Positions 25,861-34,216 of a stretch of 37,713 nucleotides of DNA are shown here, in pieces. The notes below the pieces were generated by a model. That model saw only the letters and a program-made list of their open reading frames with translations. It ran no database searches and had not been told where the DNA came from. The position numbers and the translations under genes are program-made. The DNA is from an uncultured Prevotella sp. (lineage in GTDB: Bacteria > Bacteroidota > Bacteroidia > Bacteroidales > Bacteroidaceae), in the NCBI GenBank assembly GCA_944321645.1, contig CALUMB010000019.1, forward strand, positions 1 to 37,713. The letters run 5' to 3'. The stretch's first letter is position 1, and every line of letters starts with the position of its first letter.

Positions 25861-26128
25861 CAACAAGGCGAACAAACTCAAACATTCTACACAGCATAAC
25901 GAAAAGCCACCTGCCATTGCAAAAGACCACACTCACAGCGTTACACAAAGCATATAAGTAACCGCTCAAAATTAACCAAATAGCATAGACCTTGCAGGTG
26001 TTCTCTAACACCTACCTGAGGAAACAAATCTTCAAGCCTCCAATGATTTGCGTCCCGCTTATGGGGTTATTTTCTGGAAAAATCATTATCTTTGCAACGG
26101 CGAAACTACAATAAAGGGGGATTGAAAT
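25861..26128. promoter_or_regulatory. Gap before the toxin-antitoxin pair, with -7 box and ribosome site
   Basis: No gene is seen. TATCTTTG at 26087-26094 matches the -7 box, without a -33 TTTG. AAAGGGGG at 26113-26120 is an unusually strong purine-rich ribosome site for this phylum, 8 bp before the antitoxin ATG. Confidence 0.5.
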
Positions 26129-26365
26129 ATGAAAGCGACAATATCAATGGAGTCTTTGTGGCAGGCCATACAATCGCTGCCGCTGAAGAACAAGGAATGG
26201 CTGTCTTCCAAGTTGATAGAAAACATACGCGATGAAAAAGAGTTGGAATATATCAGCAAGGAAGAATTGTTAGAGGGCATCCGGCAAGGGCTGATGGATG
26301 TGCAGGAAGCACGTAAAAGCGGAAAGCAACCCAAAACGCTTCAAGAAGTAATCGATGAACTATAA
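26129..26365 (+). CDS. Antitoxin component of a type II toxin-antitoxin pair
   Basis: A 78-residue acidic, helical protein (LWQAIQSLPLKNKEWLSSKL, later ELLEGIRQGLMDVQEARKSG). It is assigned as antitoxin by size, charge and its 11-bp overlap with the downstream RelE-like toxin gene; antitoxins of this kind bind and neutralise the toxin and repress their own promoter. I cannot name the DNA-binding fold: neither a Phd/YefM nor a clear ribbon-helix-helix motif is visible. The LQEVIDEL tail, with its KPKT-like KQPKTLQE lead, resembles the toxin-binding ends of addiction-module proteins. Confidence 0.7.
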   Translation: MKATISMESLWQAIQSLPLKNKEWLSSKLIENIRDEKELEYISKEELLEGIRQGLMDVQEARKSGKQPKTLQEVIDEL

Positions 26366-26690
26366 AATCATTCCTCAGAAAAACTTCTTGAAAGAAGTCA
26401 AGCGACTGGCTAAGAAATATAGGTCGTTGAAGCAAGACCTACAAGCCTTGCAGGACGAATTGAGCAGCAATCCGCTTGCAGGTGTCGATTTAGGTGGAGG
26501 TGTGCGCAAACTGCGTATGGCTATCGGTAGCAAAAACAGCGGAAAAAGCCACGGCGCACGTGTCATCACCTACACATATACAGTCGATGAAACAGAAGGC
26601 ATTATCAACCTCATCTTTATTTATGACAAAGAAGAGCGCGAAAGCATATCAAAGAATGAAATCGAAGAATTGGTTAAAGACTTGCGCTAA
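26355..26690 (+). CDS. RelE/ParE-family toxin
   Basis: A 111-residue basic protein with the RelE-superfamily pattern: MNYKIIPQKNFLKEVKRLAK, a helical hairpin, then GGVRKLRMAIGSKNSGKSHG, ARVITYTYTV and LIFIYDKEERESISKNEIEE. In this family the Lys/Arg residues of the central strands act on ribosome-bound mRNA; ParE-like gyrase poisons share the fold, so the target is not certain. The ATG at 26355 overlaps the antitoxin gene by 11 bp, the usual antitoxin-first arrangement. The pair is free-standing, lies at the right-hand edge of the AT-rich region and may help keep that region in the genome (inference). Confidence 0.8.
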   Translation: MNYKIIPQKNFLKEVKRLAKKYRSLKQDLQALQDELSSNPLAGVDLGGGVRKLRMAIGSKNSGKSHGARVITYTYTVDETEGIINLIFIYDKEERESISKNEIEELVKDLR

Positions 26691-26836
26691 GCACAAAGCC
26701 TTATTCCATTCCAACGCATTTTGGCTTATGCCGTAATTAAGTTTTTACAGCACAGTTTCTTTTTATAGTTCCCCCCGAATACCGTATTTCCCGGCGGCTG
26801 ATTTCATGATGTATCCCATTAAAAACGCTTAATTAT
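26691..26836. other. Start of the toxin-to-rlmN gap
   Basis: No gene is seen between the toxin stop and the rlmN promoter. The whole gap to 27036 is 346 bp and holds the promoter and a direct repeat listed separately. Confidence 0.6.
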
Positions 26837-26867
26837 TTTGATTTTCGTCTCCATTGCATTACCTTTG
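26837..26867 (+). promoter_or_regulatory. Promoter upstream of rlmN
   Basis: TTTG at 26837-26840 and TACCTTTG at 26860-26867 are 19 bp apart, a full match to the Bacteroidetes promoter. The -7 box is the left edge of the first direct repeat copy. Transcription from here would give a leader of about 160 bases. Confidence 0.75.
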
Positions 26868-26981
26868 CATAAGTTTGGCTGCACTCGGCAAATTGAAAGC
26901 AAGACTTTCTTTGCCCTCGCTTGCACAAACTTTGCATAAGTTTGGCTGCGCTCGGCAAATTGAAAGCGAGCTTTTCTTTGC
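26863..26981 (+). repeat. Tandem direct repeat before rlmN (CTTTGCATAAGTTTGGCTGC...)
   Basis: Two copies of about 52 bp, starting at 26863 and 26930 (period 67 bp), both running from CTTTGCATAAGTTTGGCTGC through CTCGGCAAATTGAAAGC to TTTCTTTGC with few differences. The CTTTGCATAA and GCTGCACTCGGC parts are shared with the repeat at 14961-15053, which has a 66-bp period. A reading frame runs through the repeat but looks non-coding. Confidence 0.8.
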
Positions 26982-27036
26982 GCCACACAGGGCGATGCCA
27001 TACATATTAATATATAATAACTGCACGACAATCGAG

Positions 27037-28074
27037 ATGGAAAGCGGCAAAAAGGTTCTGATGGGCATGACGCTGGCCGAGCTTACGGCCATGGCAAAGG
27101 AGCTGGGGCTGCCCGGCTTCGTGGGCAAGCAGTTGGCCGGATGGATGTACGGCAAACACGTGGCGTCTGTCGGCGACATGGCTAACATATCGAAGGCTAA
27201 CCGGGCGAGGCTCGAAGAATGCTGCACCGTGGGGGCGATGCCCCCGGCGGAGCGGCTGGAGTCGGTGGACGGCACGGTGAAGTACCTCTTTTCCACGGCT
27301 TCGGGAAAGTTCGTGGAGACGGTGTTCATACCCGACGGCGAGCGGGCCACGCTGTGCGTTTCGTCGCAGGTGGGCTGCAAGATGAACTGCCTGTTCTGCC
27401 AGACGGGCAAGCAGGGCTTTGAGGGCAACCTGACCGCCGCCGACATACTGAACCAAATATACTCGCTGCCGGAGCGCGACAGGCTCACGAACATAGTGTT
27501 CATGGGGCAGGGCGAACCGATGGACAACCTCGACAGCGTGCTCCGGGCCACGGAGGTGCTCACCGCCGACTACGGCTGGGCATGGAGTCCTAAGCGCATA
27601 ACCGTGAGCAGCGTGGGCATTAAAAACAAGCTGAAAAGGTTTCTCGATGAGAGCCAGTGCCACGTAGCCATAAGCCTGCACTCGCCAATACCTGCGCAAC
27701 GGCGGCAGCTGATGCCGGCCGAGGGGCAGATGGGCATAAGGGAGGTAGTGGAACTACTGCGGCAATATGACTTCAGCGGCCAGAGGCGCGTGTCGTTCGA
27801 ATACATAGTGTTCGGCGGCATGAACGACTCCATGCTGCACGCCCGCGAAACCGTGAAGCTGCTGCGCGGGCTGGAGTGCCGCGTGAACCTGATACGCTTC
27901 CACCAAATACCGGGCGTAGAACTCCACGAAGCCGACGACGCAAAGATGGAAGATCTGCGCAACTACCTGACGGGCCACGGCGTGTTCACCACCATCAGGG
28001 CAAGCCGGGGGCAGGACATCTTCGCCGCCTGCGGGCTGCTCTCCACGGCGCACAAAGCAGGAGCCGCAGTATGA
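27037..28074 (+). CDS. rlmN: Dual-specificity RNA methyltransferase RlmN
   Basis: A radical SAM enzyme that methylates C2 of adenosine in 23S rRNA (A2503 in E. coli) and in some tRNAs. 345 residues, normal for the family. The cluster-binding motif C114-x3-C118-x2-C121 (CKMNCLFC) and the C-terminal methyl-carrying Cys332 in DIFAACGLL are visible, as are VFMGQGEPMDN and ISLHSPIPAQRRQLMP. The frame extends upstream through the direct repeat; MESGKKVLMGMTLAELTAMA at 27037 gives the normal N-terminus, with 26995 as a possible alternative. The stop overlaps the next gene's start as ATGA at 28071-28074, so translation is coupled. Cytoplasmic. Confidence 0.95.
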   Translation: MESGKKVLMGMTLAELTAMAKELGLPGFVGKQLAGWMYGKHVASVGDMANISKANRARLEECCTVGAMPPAERLESVDGTVKYLFSTASGKFVETVFIPDGERATLCVSSQVGCKMNCLFCQTGKQGFEGNLTAADILNQIYSLPERDRLTNIVFMGQGEPMDNLDSVLRATEVLTADYGWAWSPKRITVSSVGIKNKLKRFLDESQCHVAISLHSPIPAQRRQLMPAEGQMGIREVVELLRQYDFSGQRRVSFEYIVFGGMNDSMLHARETVKLLRGLECRVNLIRFHQIPGVELHEADDAKMEDLRNYLTGHGVFTTIRASRGQDIFAACGLLSTAHKAGAAV

Positions 28075-29042
28075 ACTTGGGCGGCGGAAAGCTTGCCGCA
28101 ATGGCTGCGCTCGCAGCCGCAATGTCGGCCTGCGACGGAAAAGCACCATTGGCTCCGCAAAGCGGCGGCGAGCCATACGAGGTGTTGCTAATGGCCGACA
28201 ACGACACCGCCCTTGGCGCAATAAAAGCCATGCTGGAGTTGCCGATTGAAGGCTTGCCGCAGAGAGAGCCGTCCTTCGACGTGTCGTCGACAAAAGGCTG
28301 GTCGCTCAACCAAGCCACACGCTACGCCCGCTGCATAGTAATGGCACAGACGGGCGACGCGCCCGGAGGCCGGACGGCAATAAAATACGAGACGGACGTC
28401 TATGCCCGCCCCCAACTGATTGTCTATGTGTCCTCGCCTTCGGCAGGCGAAATCTGCAAAAACGGCAACACTGTTGGCAGGCAACTGCGGAGGCTCATCG
28501 GCAACTTTGAAGCAAAGTCGGCCAACTCCGCGCTTCGCAGACTCCACGACAGCAAGGCCGGAAACATCGTGAGGGAGACCACAGGATGCCACTTGACCGT
28601 GCCGCAAGGGTTGGCATACTCAAAACGTGGAAAGAACTTTGTCTGGCTCACCGACAACAACCCGGCAAAGATGCGCAACATCTGCGTCTACACCTACGGC
28701 GGAACGGACATAAGCCCGGCAACTATCGTGGACAAGCGCGACAGCATAATGGCCGCGAACCTGCCCGGAGAAAGCCCCGGCTCGCACGTGACGACAGAAA
28801 CGGAAGCGCCTATCTTCTGCGCTGAAACGCACACGGCCAACGGCACGGCCTCAACCATGCTGCGCGGACTGTGGAAGATGGAAGGCGGCGCAATGGGCGG
28901 GCCGTTCGTATGCCGCGCCGTGGCCGACAGCGCGAAAGGCCGCACCGTGGTGGCAGAAGGCTTCGCCTACGCGCCGGGCAAGCCCAAGAGAAGCATGATG
29001 AAACAACTTGAGGCAGCACTGCTAACGCTACAACCAAACTGA
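28071..29042 (+). CDS. DUF4837 family lipoprotein
   Basis: A 323-residue lipoprotein: short hydrophobic leader and lipobox MSAC with Cys21, followed by DGKAPLAPQSGGEPYEVLLM. The DUF4837 family is restricted to Bacteroidetes and of unknown function. LIVYVSSPSAGEICKNGNTV and the C-terminal GRTVVAEGFAYAPGKPKRSM are consistent with the family. The start codon overlaps the rlmN stop (ATGA), and a 47-bp gap separates it from pdxA; this rlmN, DUF4837, pdxA order recurs in the phylum as far as I recall. It should be membrane-anchored on the periplasmic side or exported to the outer membrane. Confidence 0.8.
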   Translation: MNLGGGKLAAMAALAAAMSACDGKAPLAPQSGGEPYEVLLMADNDTALGAIKAMLELPIEGLPQREPSFDVSSTKGWSLNQATRYARCIVMAQTGDAPGGRTAIKYETDVYARPQLIVYVSSPSAGEICKNGNTVGRQLRRLIGNFEAKSANSALRRLHDSKAGNIVRETTGCHLTVPQGLAYSKRGKNFVWLTDNNPAKMRNICVYTYGGTDISPATIVDKRDSIMAANLPGESPGSHVTTETEAPIFCAETHTANGTASTMLRGLWKMEGGAMGGPFVCRAVADSAKGRTVVAEGFAYAPGKPKRSMMKQLEAALLTLQPN

Positions 29043-29089
29043 CAACAAGCTCAAACAAATAAAAACGTAAACTTAAGAACTCACCGTAT

Positions 29090-30202
29090 ATGAACGACAA
29101 ACTCATCCGCGTGGCAATAACCCACGGCGACACAAACGGCATCGGCTATGAGGTGATTATGAAAGCCCTCGAAGCACCAGAGATGCTCGAAATATGCACA
29201 CCTATTATATATGGCTCGCCCAAGGTGGCCGCCTACTACCGAAAAATGTTCGGCGTGGAGGCCAACTACAGCATAATAAACCGGGCAGAGGAAGCGCGGG
29301 ACGGCAGGGTGAACCTGCTGACCACGTTTGAGGAAGAAGTGAAAGTGGAAGTGGGCGTGCCGTCGAAAGAGGCCGGGCAAGCCGCGCTCAAAGCGCTCGA
29401 CCGGGCTATGGCCGACTTTGGCGAAAACCAATACGACGTACTCGTGACCGCCCCGATAAACAAGAACGACATACAATGCGAAGGATTCGACTTCTGCGGA
29501 CACACCGAATATATTGAGAGCCGCGTCGGCGAAGGCAACAAAGCGTTGATGATCCTGATGAACGGCAACATGAAGGTGGCCCTTGTCACCACCCACCTGC
29601 CCATAAAGGACGTGGCGCAGGCCATAACAAAAGAAGCCGTGGAGGAAAAGGCGAGAATTTTCCACAACAGCCTCAAGCGCGACTTCCGCATATCAAACCC
29701 GCGCATAGCCGTGCTCGCGCTCAACCCACACGCAGGCGACGGCGGACTCATAGGCAACGAGGAGCAGGAAGCAATAATACCGGCCATAAACGAACTGGCA
29801 GAAAGCGGCATACAGGCATTCGGCCCATACCCTGCCGACGGGTTCTTCGGCAGCGGGGCATACGCCAAGTTCGACGGCATACTGGCCATGTACCACGACC
29901 AAGGGCTCGCCCCATTCAAGGCCCTTGCCGCCGACGAGGGCGTAAACTACACGGCCGGGCTGCCTATCGTGCGCACCTCGCCCGACCATGGCACCGCCTA
30001 TGACATTGCAGGCAAAGGCATTGCCGACCCAAGCTCGCTGCGACAAGCCATCTACACAGCAATCGACATCTACCGCAACCGCATCGCCTACGACGAGCCG
30101 CTGGCCAACCCGCTGCCAAAACTCTACCACGAGAAGCGCGACGAGAGCGATAAGGCACGCTTTGCCGTGTCAAAACAGAAAGGCCAGACTAAGGCGAAAT
30201 AA
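29090..30202 (+). CDS. pdxA: 4-hydroxythreonine-4-phosphate dehydrogenase
   Basis: NAD-dependent oxidation of 4-phosphohydroxy-threonine in pyridoxal phosphate synthesis (DXP-dependent route). 370 residues, somewhat longer than the E. coli enzyme (about 330). The three metal-binding His match in order and spacing: H169 in TTHLPI, H214 in NPHAGDGG and H269 in YHDQGLAPFK. The N-terminal VAITHGDTNGIGYEVIMKAL replaces the more common GDPxGIGPE form, as in other Bacteroidetes. RTSPDHGTAYDIAGKG near residue 300 is also diagnostic. The extra length is a charged C-terminal tail (KRDESDKARFAVSKQKGQTK). Follows DUF4837 after 47 bp, likely co-transcribed. Confidence 0.95.
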   Translation: MNDKLIRVAITHGDTNGIGYEVIMKALEAPEMLEICTPIIYGSPKVAAYYRKMFGVEANYSIINRAEEARDGRVNLLTTFEEEVKVEVGVPSKEAGQAALKALDRAMADFGENQYDVLVTAPINKNDIQCEGFDFCGHTEYIESRVGEGNKALMILMNGNMKVALVTTHLPIKDVAQAITKEAVEEKARIFHNSLKRDFRISNPRIAVLALNPHAGDGGLIGNEEQEAIIPAINELAESGIQAFGPYPADGFFGSGAYAKFDGILAMYHDQGLAPFKALAADEGVNYTAGLPIVRTSPDHGTAYDIAGKGIADPSSLRQAIYTAIDIYRNRIAYDEPLANPLPKLYHEKRDESDKARFAVSKQKGQTKAK

Positions 30203-30229
30203 GAAGATCCTCGCCCTGCTTTTAGCAAA

Positions 30230-31243
30230 ATGAAGAAGAAATACCAGAACTTGTTCTTCGTCTTCGGCGTGGCGGTGCTGGCCGTAATGGTATCGCAGCT
30301 CGACTTCGCACAAGTGTGGGATGGGTTACGGCGGGCCGGCTACTGGTTTGCCGCCGTGGTAGCACTGTGGCTGTTCCTCTATATGTTCAACGCCACCGCA
30401 TGGTACATAATCATCGCGAGCACGGCCTGCAGCCACAAAGGCGAGCCAATGAGGCGCCCGCGTGAAGTGGGCTTCTGGTGGCTATACAAAGTAACGGTAT
30501 CGGGCTTTGCCCTCAACTATGCCACCCCCGGCGGGCTTATGGGCGGCGAGCCATACCGCATTATGACCCTCGCCCCGCGCATCGGCACCGAGAGGGCATC
30601 GGCATCGGTGATACTCTACGCCATGACGCACATTTTCTCGCACCTGTGGTTCTGGCTCCTGTCGTGCTTCCTCTACATCGCCACACAGCCAATGAGCGTG
30701 CCAATGGCCATACTCCTGGCAGCGGTGGGAGCAGCGTGCAGCGTGGCCATCTGGTTTTTCCTTAAGGGATACAAAAAGGGAATAGCAGTGCGCTGCATGA
30801 ACATGCTGCGCCATTTCCCTGGCCTGAAACGCCGCGTGCAGGGCTTCGTCGAGCGCCACAGCGACCAACTCGCCACGATAGACAGCCAAATAGCCGCGCT
30901 ACACAACCAAAACCCGCGGGCGTTCGTCTCCGCCGTGCTGTTGGAGCTATCGTGCCGCGTGGCATCGGCACTTGAAATCTACTTCATATTGATGGTCATA
31001 ATGCCGACAGCCGACTACTTGGAGTGCATTCTCATCCTGGCCTTCACCTCGCTGCTGGCCAACCTGCTGTTCTTCATGCCGCTGCAACTGGGCGGCCGCG
31101 AGGGCGGTTTCCTTATGTCGGCCAAGGGCCTCGCGCTCACTGCCAACGCCGGAATCCTTGTCGCCCTCATAGTCCGCATCCGCGAACTAATCTGGACGGC
31201 CATAGGGCTTCTGCTCATCAAGTTCGACAAAAAGCAGGCATAA
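30230..31243 (+). CDS. YbhN-type flippase-like membrane protein
   Basis: A 337-residue integral membrane protein of the family resembling the transmembrane part of lysylphosphatidylglycerol synthase (YbhN/UPF0104). About eight hydrophobic segments. GFALNYATPGGLMGGEPYRI (near residues 88-107) and LFFMPLQLGGREGGFLMSAK (near residues 278-297) are the two conserved polar blocks within the membrane. The soluble aminoacyl-transferase part of MprF is absent, so lipid translocation is more likely than aminoacylation, by family analogy. Starts 27 bp after pdxA and may be the last gene of the rlmN operon. Confidence 0.82.
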   Translation: MKKKYQNLFFVFGVAVLAVMVSQLDFAQVWDGLRRAGYWFAAVVALWLFLYMFNATAWYIIIASTACSHKGEPMRRPREVGFWWLYKVTVSGFALNYATPGGLMGGEPYRIMTLAPRIGTERASASVILYAMTHIFSHLWFWLLSCFLYIATQPMSVPMAILLAAVGAACSVAIWFFLKGYKKGIAVRCMNMLRHFPGLKRRVQGFVERHSDQLATIDSQIAALHNQNPRAFVSAVLLELSCRVASALEIYFILMVIMPTADYLECILILAFTSLLANLLFFMPLQLGGREGGFLMSAKGLALTANAGILVALIVRIRELIWTAIGLLLIKFDKKQA

Positions 31244-31504
31244 AAGGAAGCTGCCCATGCCCAAGGGCCATCCAGGCATACGGCAAACGCCACGGGAGGC
31301 CCAAACAATCACGTTGCGGCGACACCCACATCTTTCTGGCGGCATTTTGCAAAACCGGGCCGACAAATGGCTGGCCACAGCCCGGCCCGGCTTTGCAAAA
31401 TGCCACCAATGGAACAGGAAAGCGAGCAAAACGCATGGAACAAACGCCCATCTTCATTGCCAGAACAGATTTTTCAGAACATCACTTAATATTTCCCAAT
31501 TTAT
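31244..31504. other. Gap between the YbhN-like gene and the rsfS promoter
   Basis: About 260 bp without a gene. It holds the inverted repeat at 31341-31404. The remaining stretch to the rsfS start (31536-31719) carries a second -7-like box, TATTTTTG at 31676-31683. Confidence 0.65.
31341..31404. repeat. 21-bp inverted repeat, GGCATTTTGCAAA...
   Basis: The arms 31341-31361 and 31384-31404 match at 20 of 21 positions, with a 22-base loop. It follows the YbhN-like gene by about 100 bp. No T-run is present, so it could be an extragenic palindrome or a factor-dependent end of the rlmN operon. Confidence 0.7.
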
Positions 31505-31535
31505 TTTGCCCTTTTATGTATTTGCATTAACTTTG
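31505..31535 (+). promoter_or_regulatory. Promoter of the rsfS-ftsH-cdsA operon
   Basis: TTTG at 31505-31508 and TAACTTTG at 31528-31535 are 19 bp apart, a full match. The leader to the rsfS ATG would be about 175 bases. A nearer -7 box at 31676-31683 (TATTTTTG) lacks a -33 box and may be a second start. Confidence 0.75.
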
Positions 31536-31719
31536 CAAAAGATTGTCGGCTCCCGCCAAAAGCCTGTTTAAAGGCCATTCCACACGATGCGCAACGCCAC
31601 AGGTAGCCACGCCACGGTGCGGCTTTTCGGCAGGCAAAAGGCAAAGCAAGTGGCCGACAATGGTAAAATCGGCATTATTTTTGCACGGAAACAAACAACA
31701 AACACATTCAATAACGTTA

Positions 31720-32079
31720 ATGGAACAAACAAGTCAATTAGTCCAAACAATCACCAAAGGAATCCAAGAAAAGAAAGGAAAAGACATAGTCATTGCCGAC
31801 CTTAGAGCCATAGAAGGAGCCATTTGCCGCTACTTCGTGATTTGCCAAGGCTCGTCGCCCGCCCAGGTGGAAGCCATCACAGAATCCGTTGGCGACATTG
31901 TGCGCGAGGAAGCCGGCGAGAAGCCCATGAAAGTGGTGGGGCTGGAAAACGCACAGTGGGTGGCAATGGACTACGGCGACGTGCTCGTACACATCTTCCT
32001 GCCCGACGTGCGCCACTACTACAACTTAGAGAACTTGTGGGAAGACGCCGCCTTCACCAAAGTTCCAAACGCAGAATGA
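31720..32079 (+). CDS. rsfS: Ribosome silencing factor RsfS
   Basis: Binds ribosomal protein L14 (uL14) and keeps the large subunit from joining the small one when nutrients run low. 119 residues, the usual size. KKGKDIVIADLRAIEGAICR, YFVICQGSSPAQVEAITESV and WVAMDYGDVLVHIFLPDVRH are the family's conserved blocks. The frame is open from 31543 but the ATG at 31720 opens the known N-terminus. It stands 7 bp before ftsH; the order rsfS, ftsH, cdsA is common in Bacteroidetes. Cytoplasmic. Confidence 0.95.
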   Translation: MEQTSQLVQTITKGIQEKKGKDIVIADLRAIEGAICRYFVICQGSSPAQVEAITESVGDIVREEAGEKPMKVVGLENAQWVAMDYGDVLVHIFLPDVRHYYNLENLWEDAAFTKVPNAE

Positions 32080-32086
32080 GAAAGAA

Positions 32087-34216
32087 ATGAACAACAAGCA
32101 AAACAACCCCAAGATGAACATGCCAAAATTCAACATGAACTGGATTTACGGCATGGTCATCGTTGCCCTCCTGCTCTTGTGGTTCACAGGCGGAGGCCAA
32201 AAGGCAAGCGTGCGGACGGAGACGTCCTACTCGGAGTTCAAGAAGATGGTGCTTAACGGCTACGCCTCGAAAATCGTGGTCAACAAAGACAACAACACCC
32301 TGCGTATGTTCGTCAAGCCCGAGCACATCCGCGACGTGTTCGGCAAGGGAGTGCAGCAGACCGGCACCGACCCGAGCGTCACGGTAGAGTTCGGCTCGGT
32401 AGACCAAGTGGAGCAGTTCATCGACGAGGCACGCACCAAAAACAAGTTCAACGGCGACTACAGCTACGAGAACCAAAAGGACAACGAGCTCTTCACGATT
32501 CTCATCAACGTGCTGCCCTTTGTCTTTTTCATCGCAATTTGGATTTACTTCATGCGGCGCATGAGCGGCGGGGGCGCCGGGGGCGGTGCCGGCGGAGTGT
32601 TCAACGTTGGCAAGAGCAAGGCCAAGATGTACGAAAAGGGCGGCGAGATAAACGTCACCTTCAAAGACGTGGCCGGCCAGGCTGGCGCGAAGCAAGAAGT
32701 GCAGGAAATCGTAGACTTCCTGAAGAACCCTAAGAAATATACCGAACTGGGCGGAAAGATACCCAAGGGCGCACTGCTCGTCGGCCCCCCGGGCACTGGA
32801 AAGACGCTATTGGCCAAGGCCGTCGCAGGCGAGGCAGGCGTTCCGTTCTTCTCGATGAGCGGTTCCGACTTCGTGGAAATGTTCGTCGGCGTCGGGGCAA
32901 GCCGCGTGCGCGACCTGTTCCGCCAGGCCAAAGAGAAGTCGCCGTGCATCATCTTCATCGACGAGATTGACGCCGTGGGCCGCGCCCGCAGCAAGAACCC
33001 CGCCATGGGCGGCAACGACGAGCGCGAAAACACGCTCAACGCACTGCTCACCGAGATGGACGGGTTCGGCACAAACAGCGGCGTGATAATCCTTGCCGCC
33101 ACCAACCGCGCCGATATGCTCGACTCAGCGCTGCTGCGGGCAGGCCGCTTCGACCGCCAGATACACGTCGACCTGCCCGACCTCAACGAGCGCAAAGAGG
33201 TGTTCAAAGTCCACCTGCGGCCAATCAAGACAGACAACTCCGTAGACATCGACTTCCTGGCACGCCAGACCCCCGGCTTCTCCGGGGCCGACATAGCCAA
33301 CGTGTGCAACGAGGCCGCACTCATAGCCGCGCGCCACAACAGCCACAACGTGGGCAAGCAAGACTTCCTCGACGCCGTAGACCGCATAATAGGCGGCCTT
33401 GAGAAGAAGACTAAGATAATGACCGACAAGGAGAAAGAGACCATCGCCATCCACGAAGCCGGCCACGCCACCATCTCGTGGTTCACCGAACACGCCAACC
33501 CGCTCGTAAAGGTGAGCATCGTGCCGCGGGGCCGTGCGCTCGGCGCGGCATGGTACCTGCCGGAAGAAAGGGCCATCACCACCAAGGAGGAAATGCTCGA
33601 CGAGATGTGCGCCACGCTCGGCGGACGCGCCGCCGAGGAGCTTTTCACCGGCAAGATATCCACCGGGGCCATGAACGACCTGGAGCGGGTGACCAAGAGC
33701 GCATACGGCATGATAGCATACGCCGGCATGAGCGAGAAGCTGCCCAACGTGTGCTACTACAACAACAACGAGTACAACTTCCAGCGGCCATACTCCGAGA
33801 CCACGGCCAAGATCATGGACGACGAGGTGCTCAAGATGATAAACGGGCAGTACGAACGCGCAAAGCAAATACTCACAGAGCACAAGGAAGGCCACGCAAA
33901 ACTGGCAAAGCTGCTCATCGAGCGCGAGGTGATATTCGCCGACGACGTGGAAAAAATCTTCGGCAAGCGCCCGTGGACGAGCCGGTCGGAAGAGTTGCTC
34001 GAGGCGCAGCAACGCGCCGAGGCCGAAGCCATGGCCGAACACAGGGCGAAAGAGCTTGAGGCACAGGGCAGGCGGCTCGGCGAGCCAGACCCCGGCAACG
34101 CCCCAAGCGATGCCGCCGACACAAACAGCAAACCTGGCGCAGAGGCCGAGACCGAAGGCAACGCCCCTGAAGGCAGCCAGACAGGAGACAAACAGGACAA
34201 AAACAGCAACGAATGA
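32087..34216 (+). CDS. ftsH: ATP-dependent zinc metalloprotease FtsH
   Basis: Membrane-bound AAA+ protease that degrades misfolded membrane proteins and some regulators. 709 residues. Order: membrane segment about 14-30, periplasmic part to about 135, second membrane segment about 140-160, then a glycine-rich linker. Walker A GPPGTGKT is at 233-240, Walker [12 protein letters not shown] follows, the second region of homology includes ATNRADMLD, and the zinc site is HEAGH at 456-460. The C-terminal 60-70 residues are Glu/Ala/Gln-rich and probably disordered. Stop and next start overlap as ATGA at 34213-34216, coupling it to cdsA. Confidence 0.97.
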   Translation: MNNKQNNPKMNMPKFNMNWIYGMVIVALLLLWFTGGGQKASVRTETSYSEFKKMVLNGYASKIVVNKDNNTLRMFVKPEHIRDVFGKGVQQTGTDPSVTVEFGSVDQVEQFIDEARTKNKFNGDYSYENQKDNELFTILINVLPFVFFIAIWIYFMRRMSGGGAGGGAGGVFNVGKSKAKMYEKGGEINVTFKDVAGQAGAKQEVQEIVDFLKNPKKYTELGGKIPKGALLVGPPGTGKTLLAKAVAGEAGVPFFSMSGSDFVEMFVGVGASRVRDLFRQAKEKSPCIIFIDEIDAVGRARSKNPAMGGNDERENTLNALLTEMDGFGTNSGVIILAATNRADMLDSALLRAGRFDRQIHVDLPDLNERKEVFKVHLRPIKTDNSVDIDFLARQTPGFSGADIANVCNEAALIAARHNSHNVGKQDFLDAVDRIIGGLEKKTKIMTDKEKETIAIHEAGHATISWFTEHANPLVKVSIVPRGRALGAAWYLPEERAITTKEEMLDEMCATLGGRAAEELFTGKISTGAMNDLERVTKSAYGMIAYAGMSEKLPNVCYYNNNEYNFQRPYSETTAKIMDDEVLKMINGQYERAKQILTEHKEGHAKLAKLLIEREVIFADDVEKIFGKRPWTSRSEELLEAQQRAEAEAMAEHRAKELEAQGRRLGEPDPGNAPSDAADTNSKPGAEAETEGNAPEGSQTGDKQDKNSNE

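Noticed and set aside
26854-27036. N-terminal extension of RlmN through the direct repeat
   Set aside because: It is made of repeat sequence, and the promoter -7 box at 26860 places the RNA start inside it.
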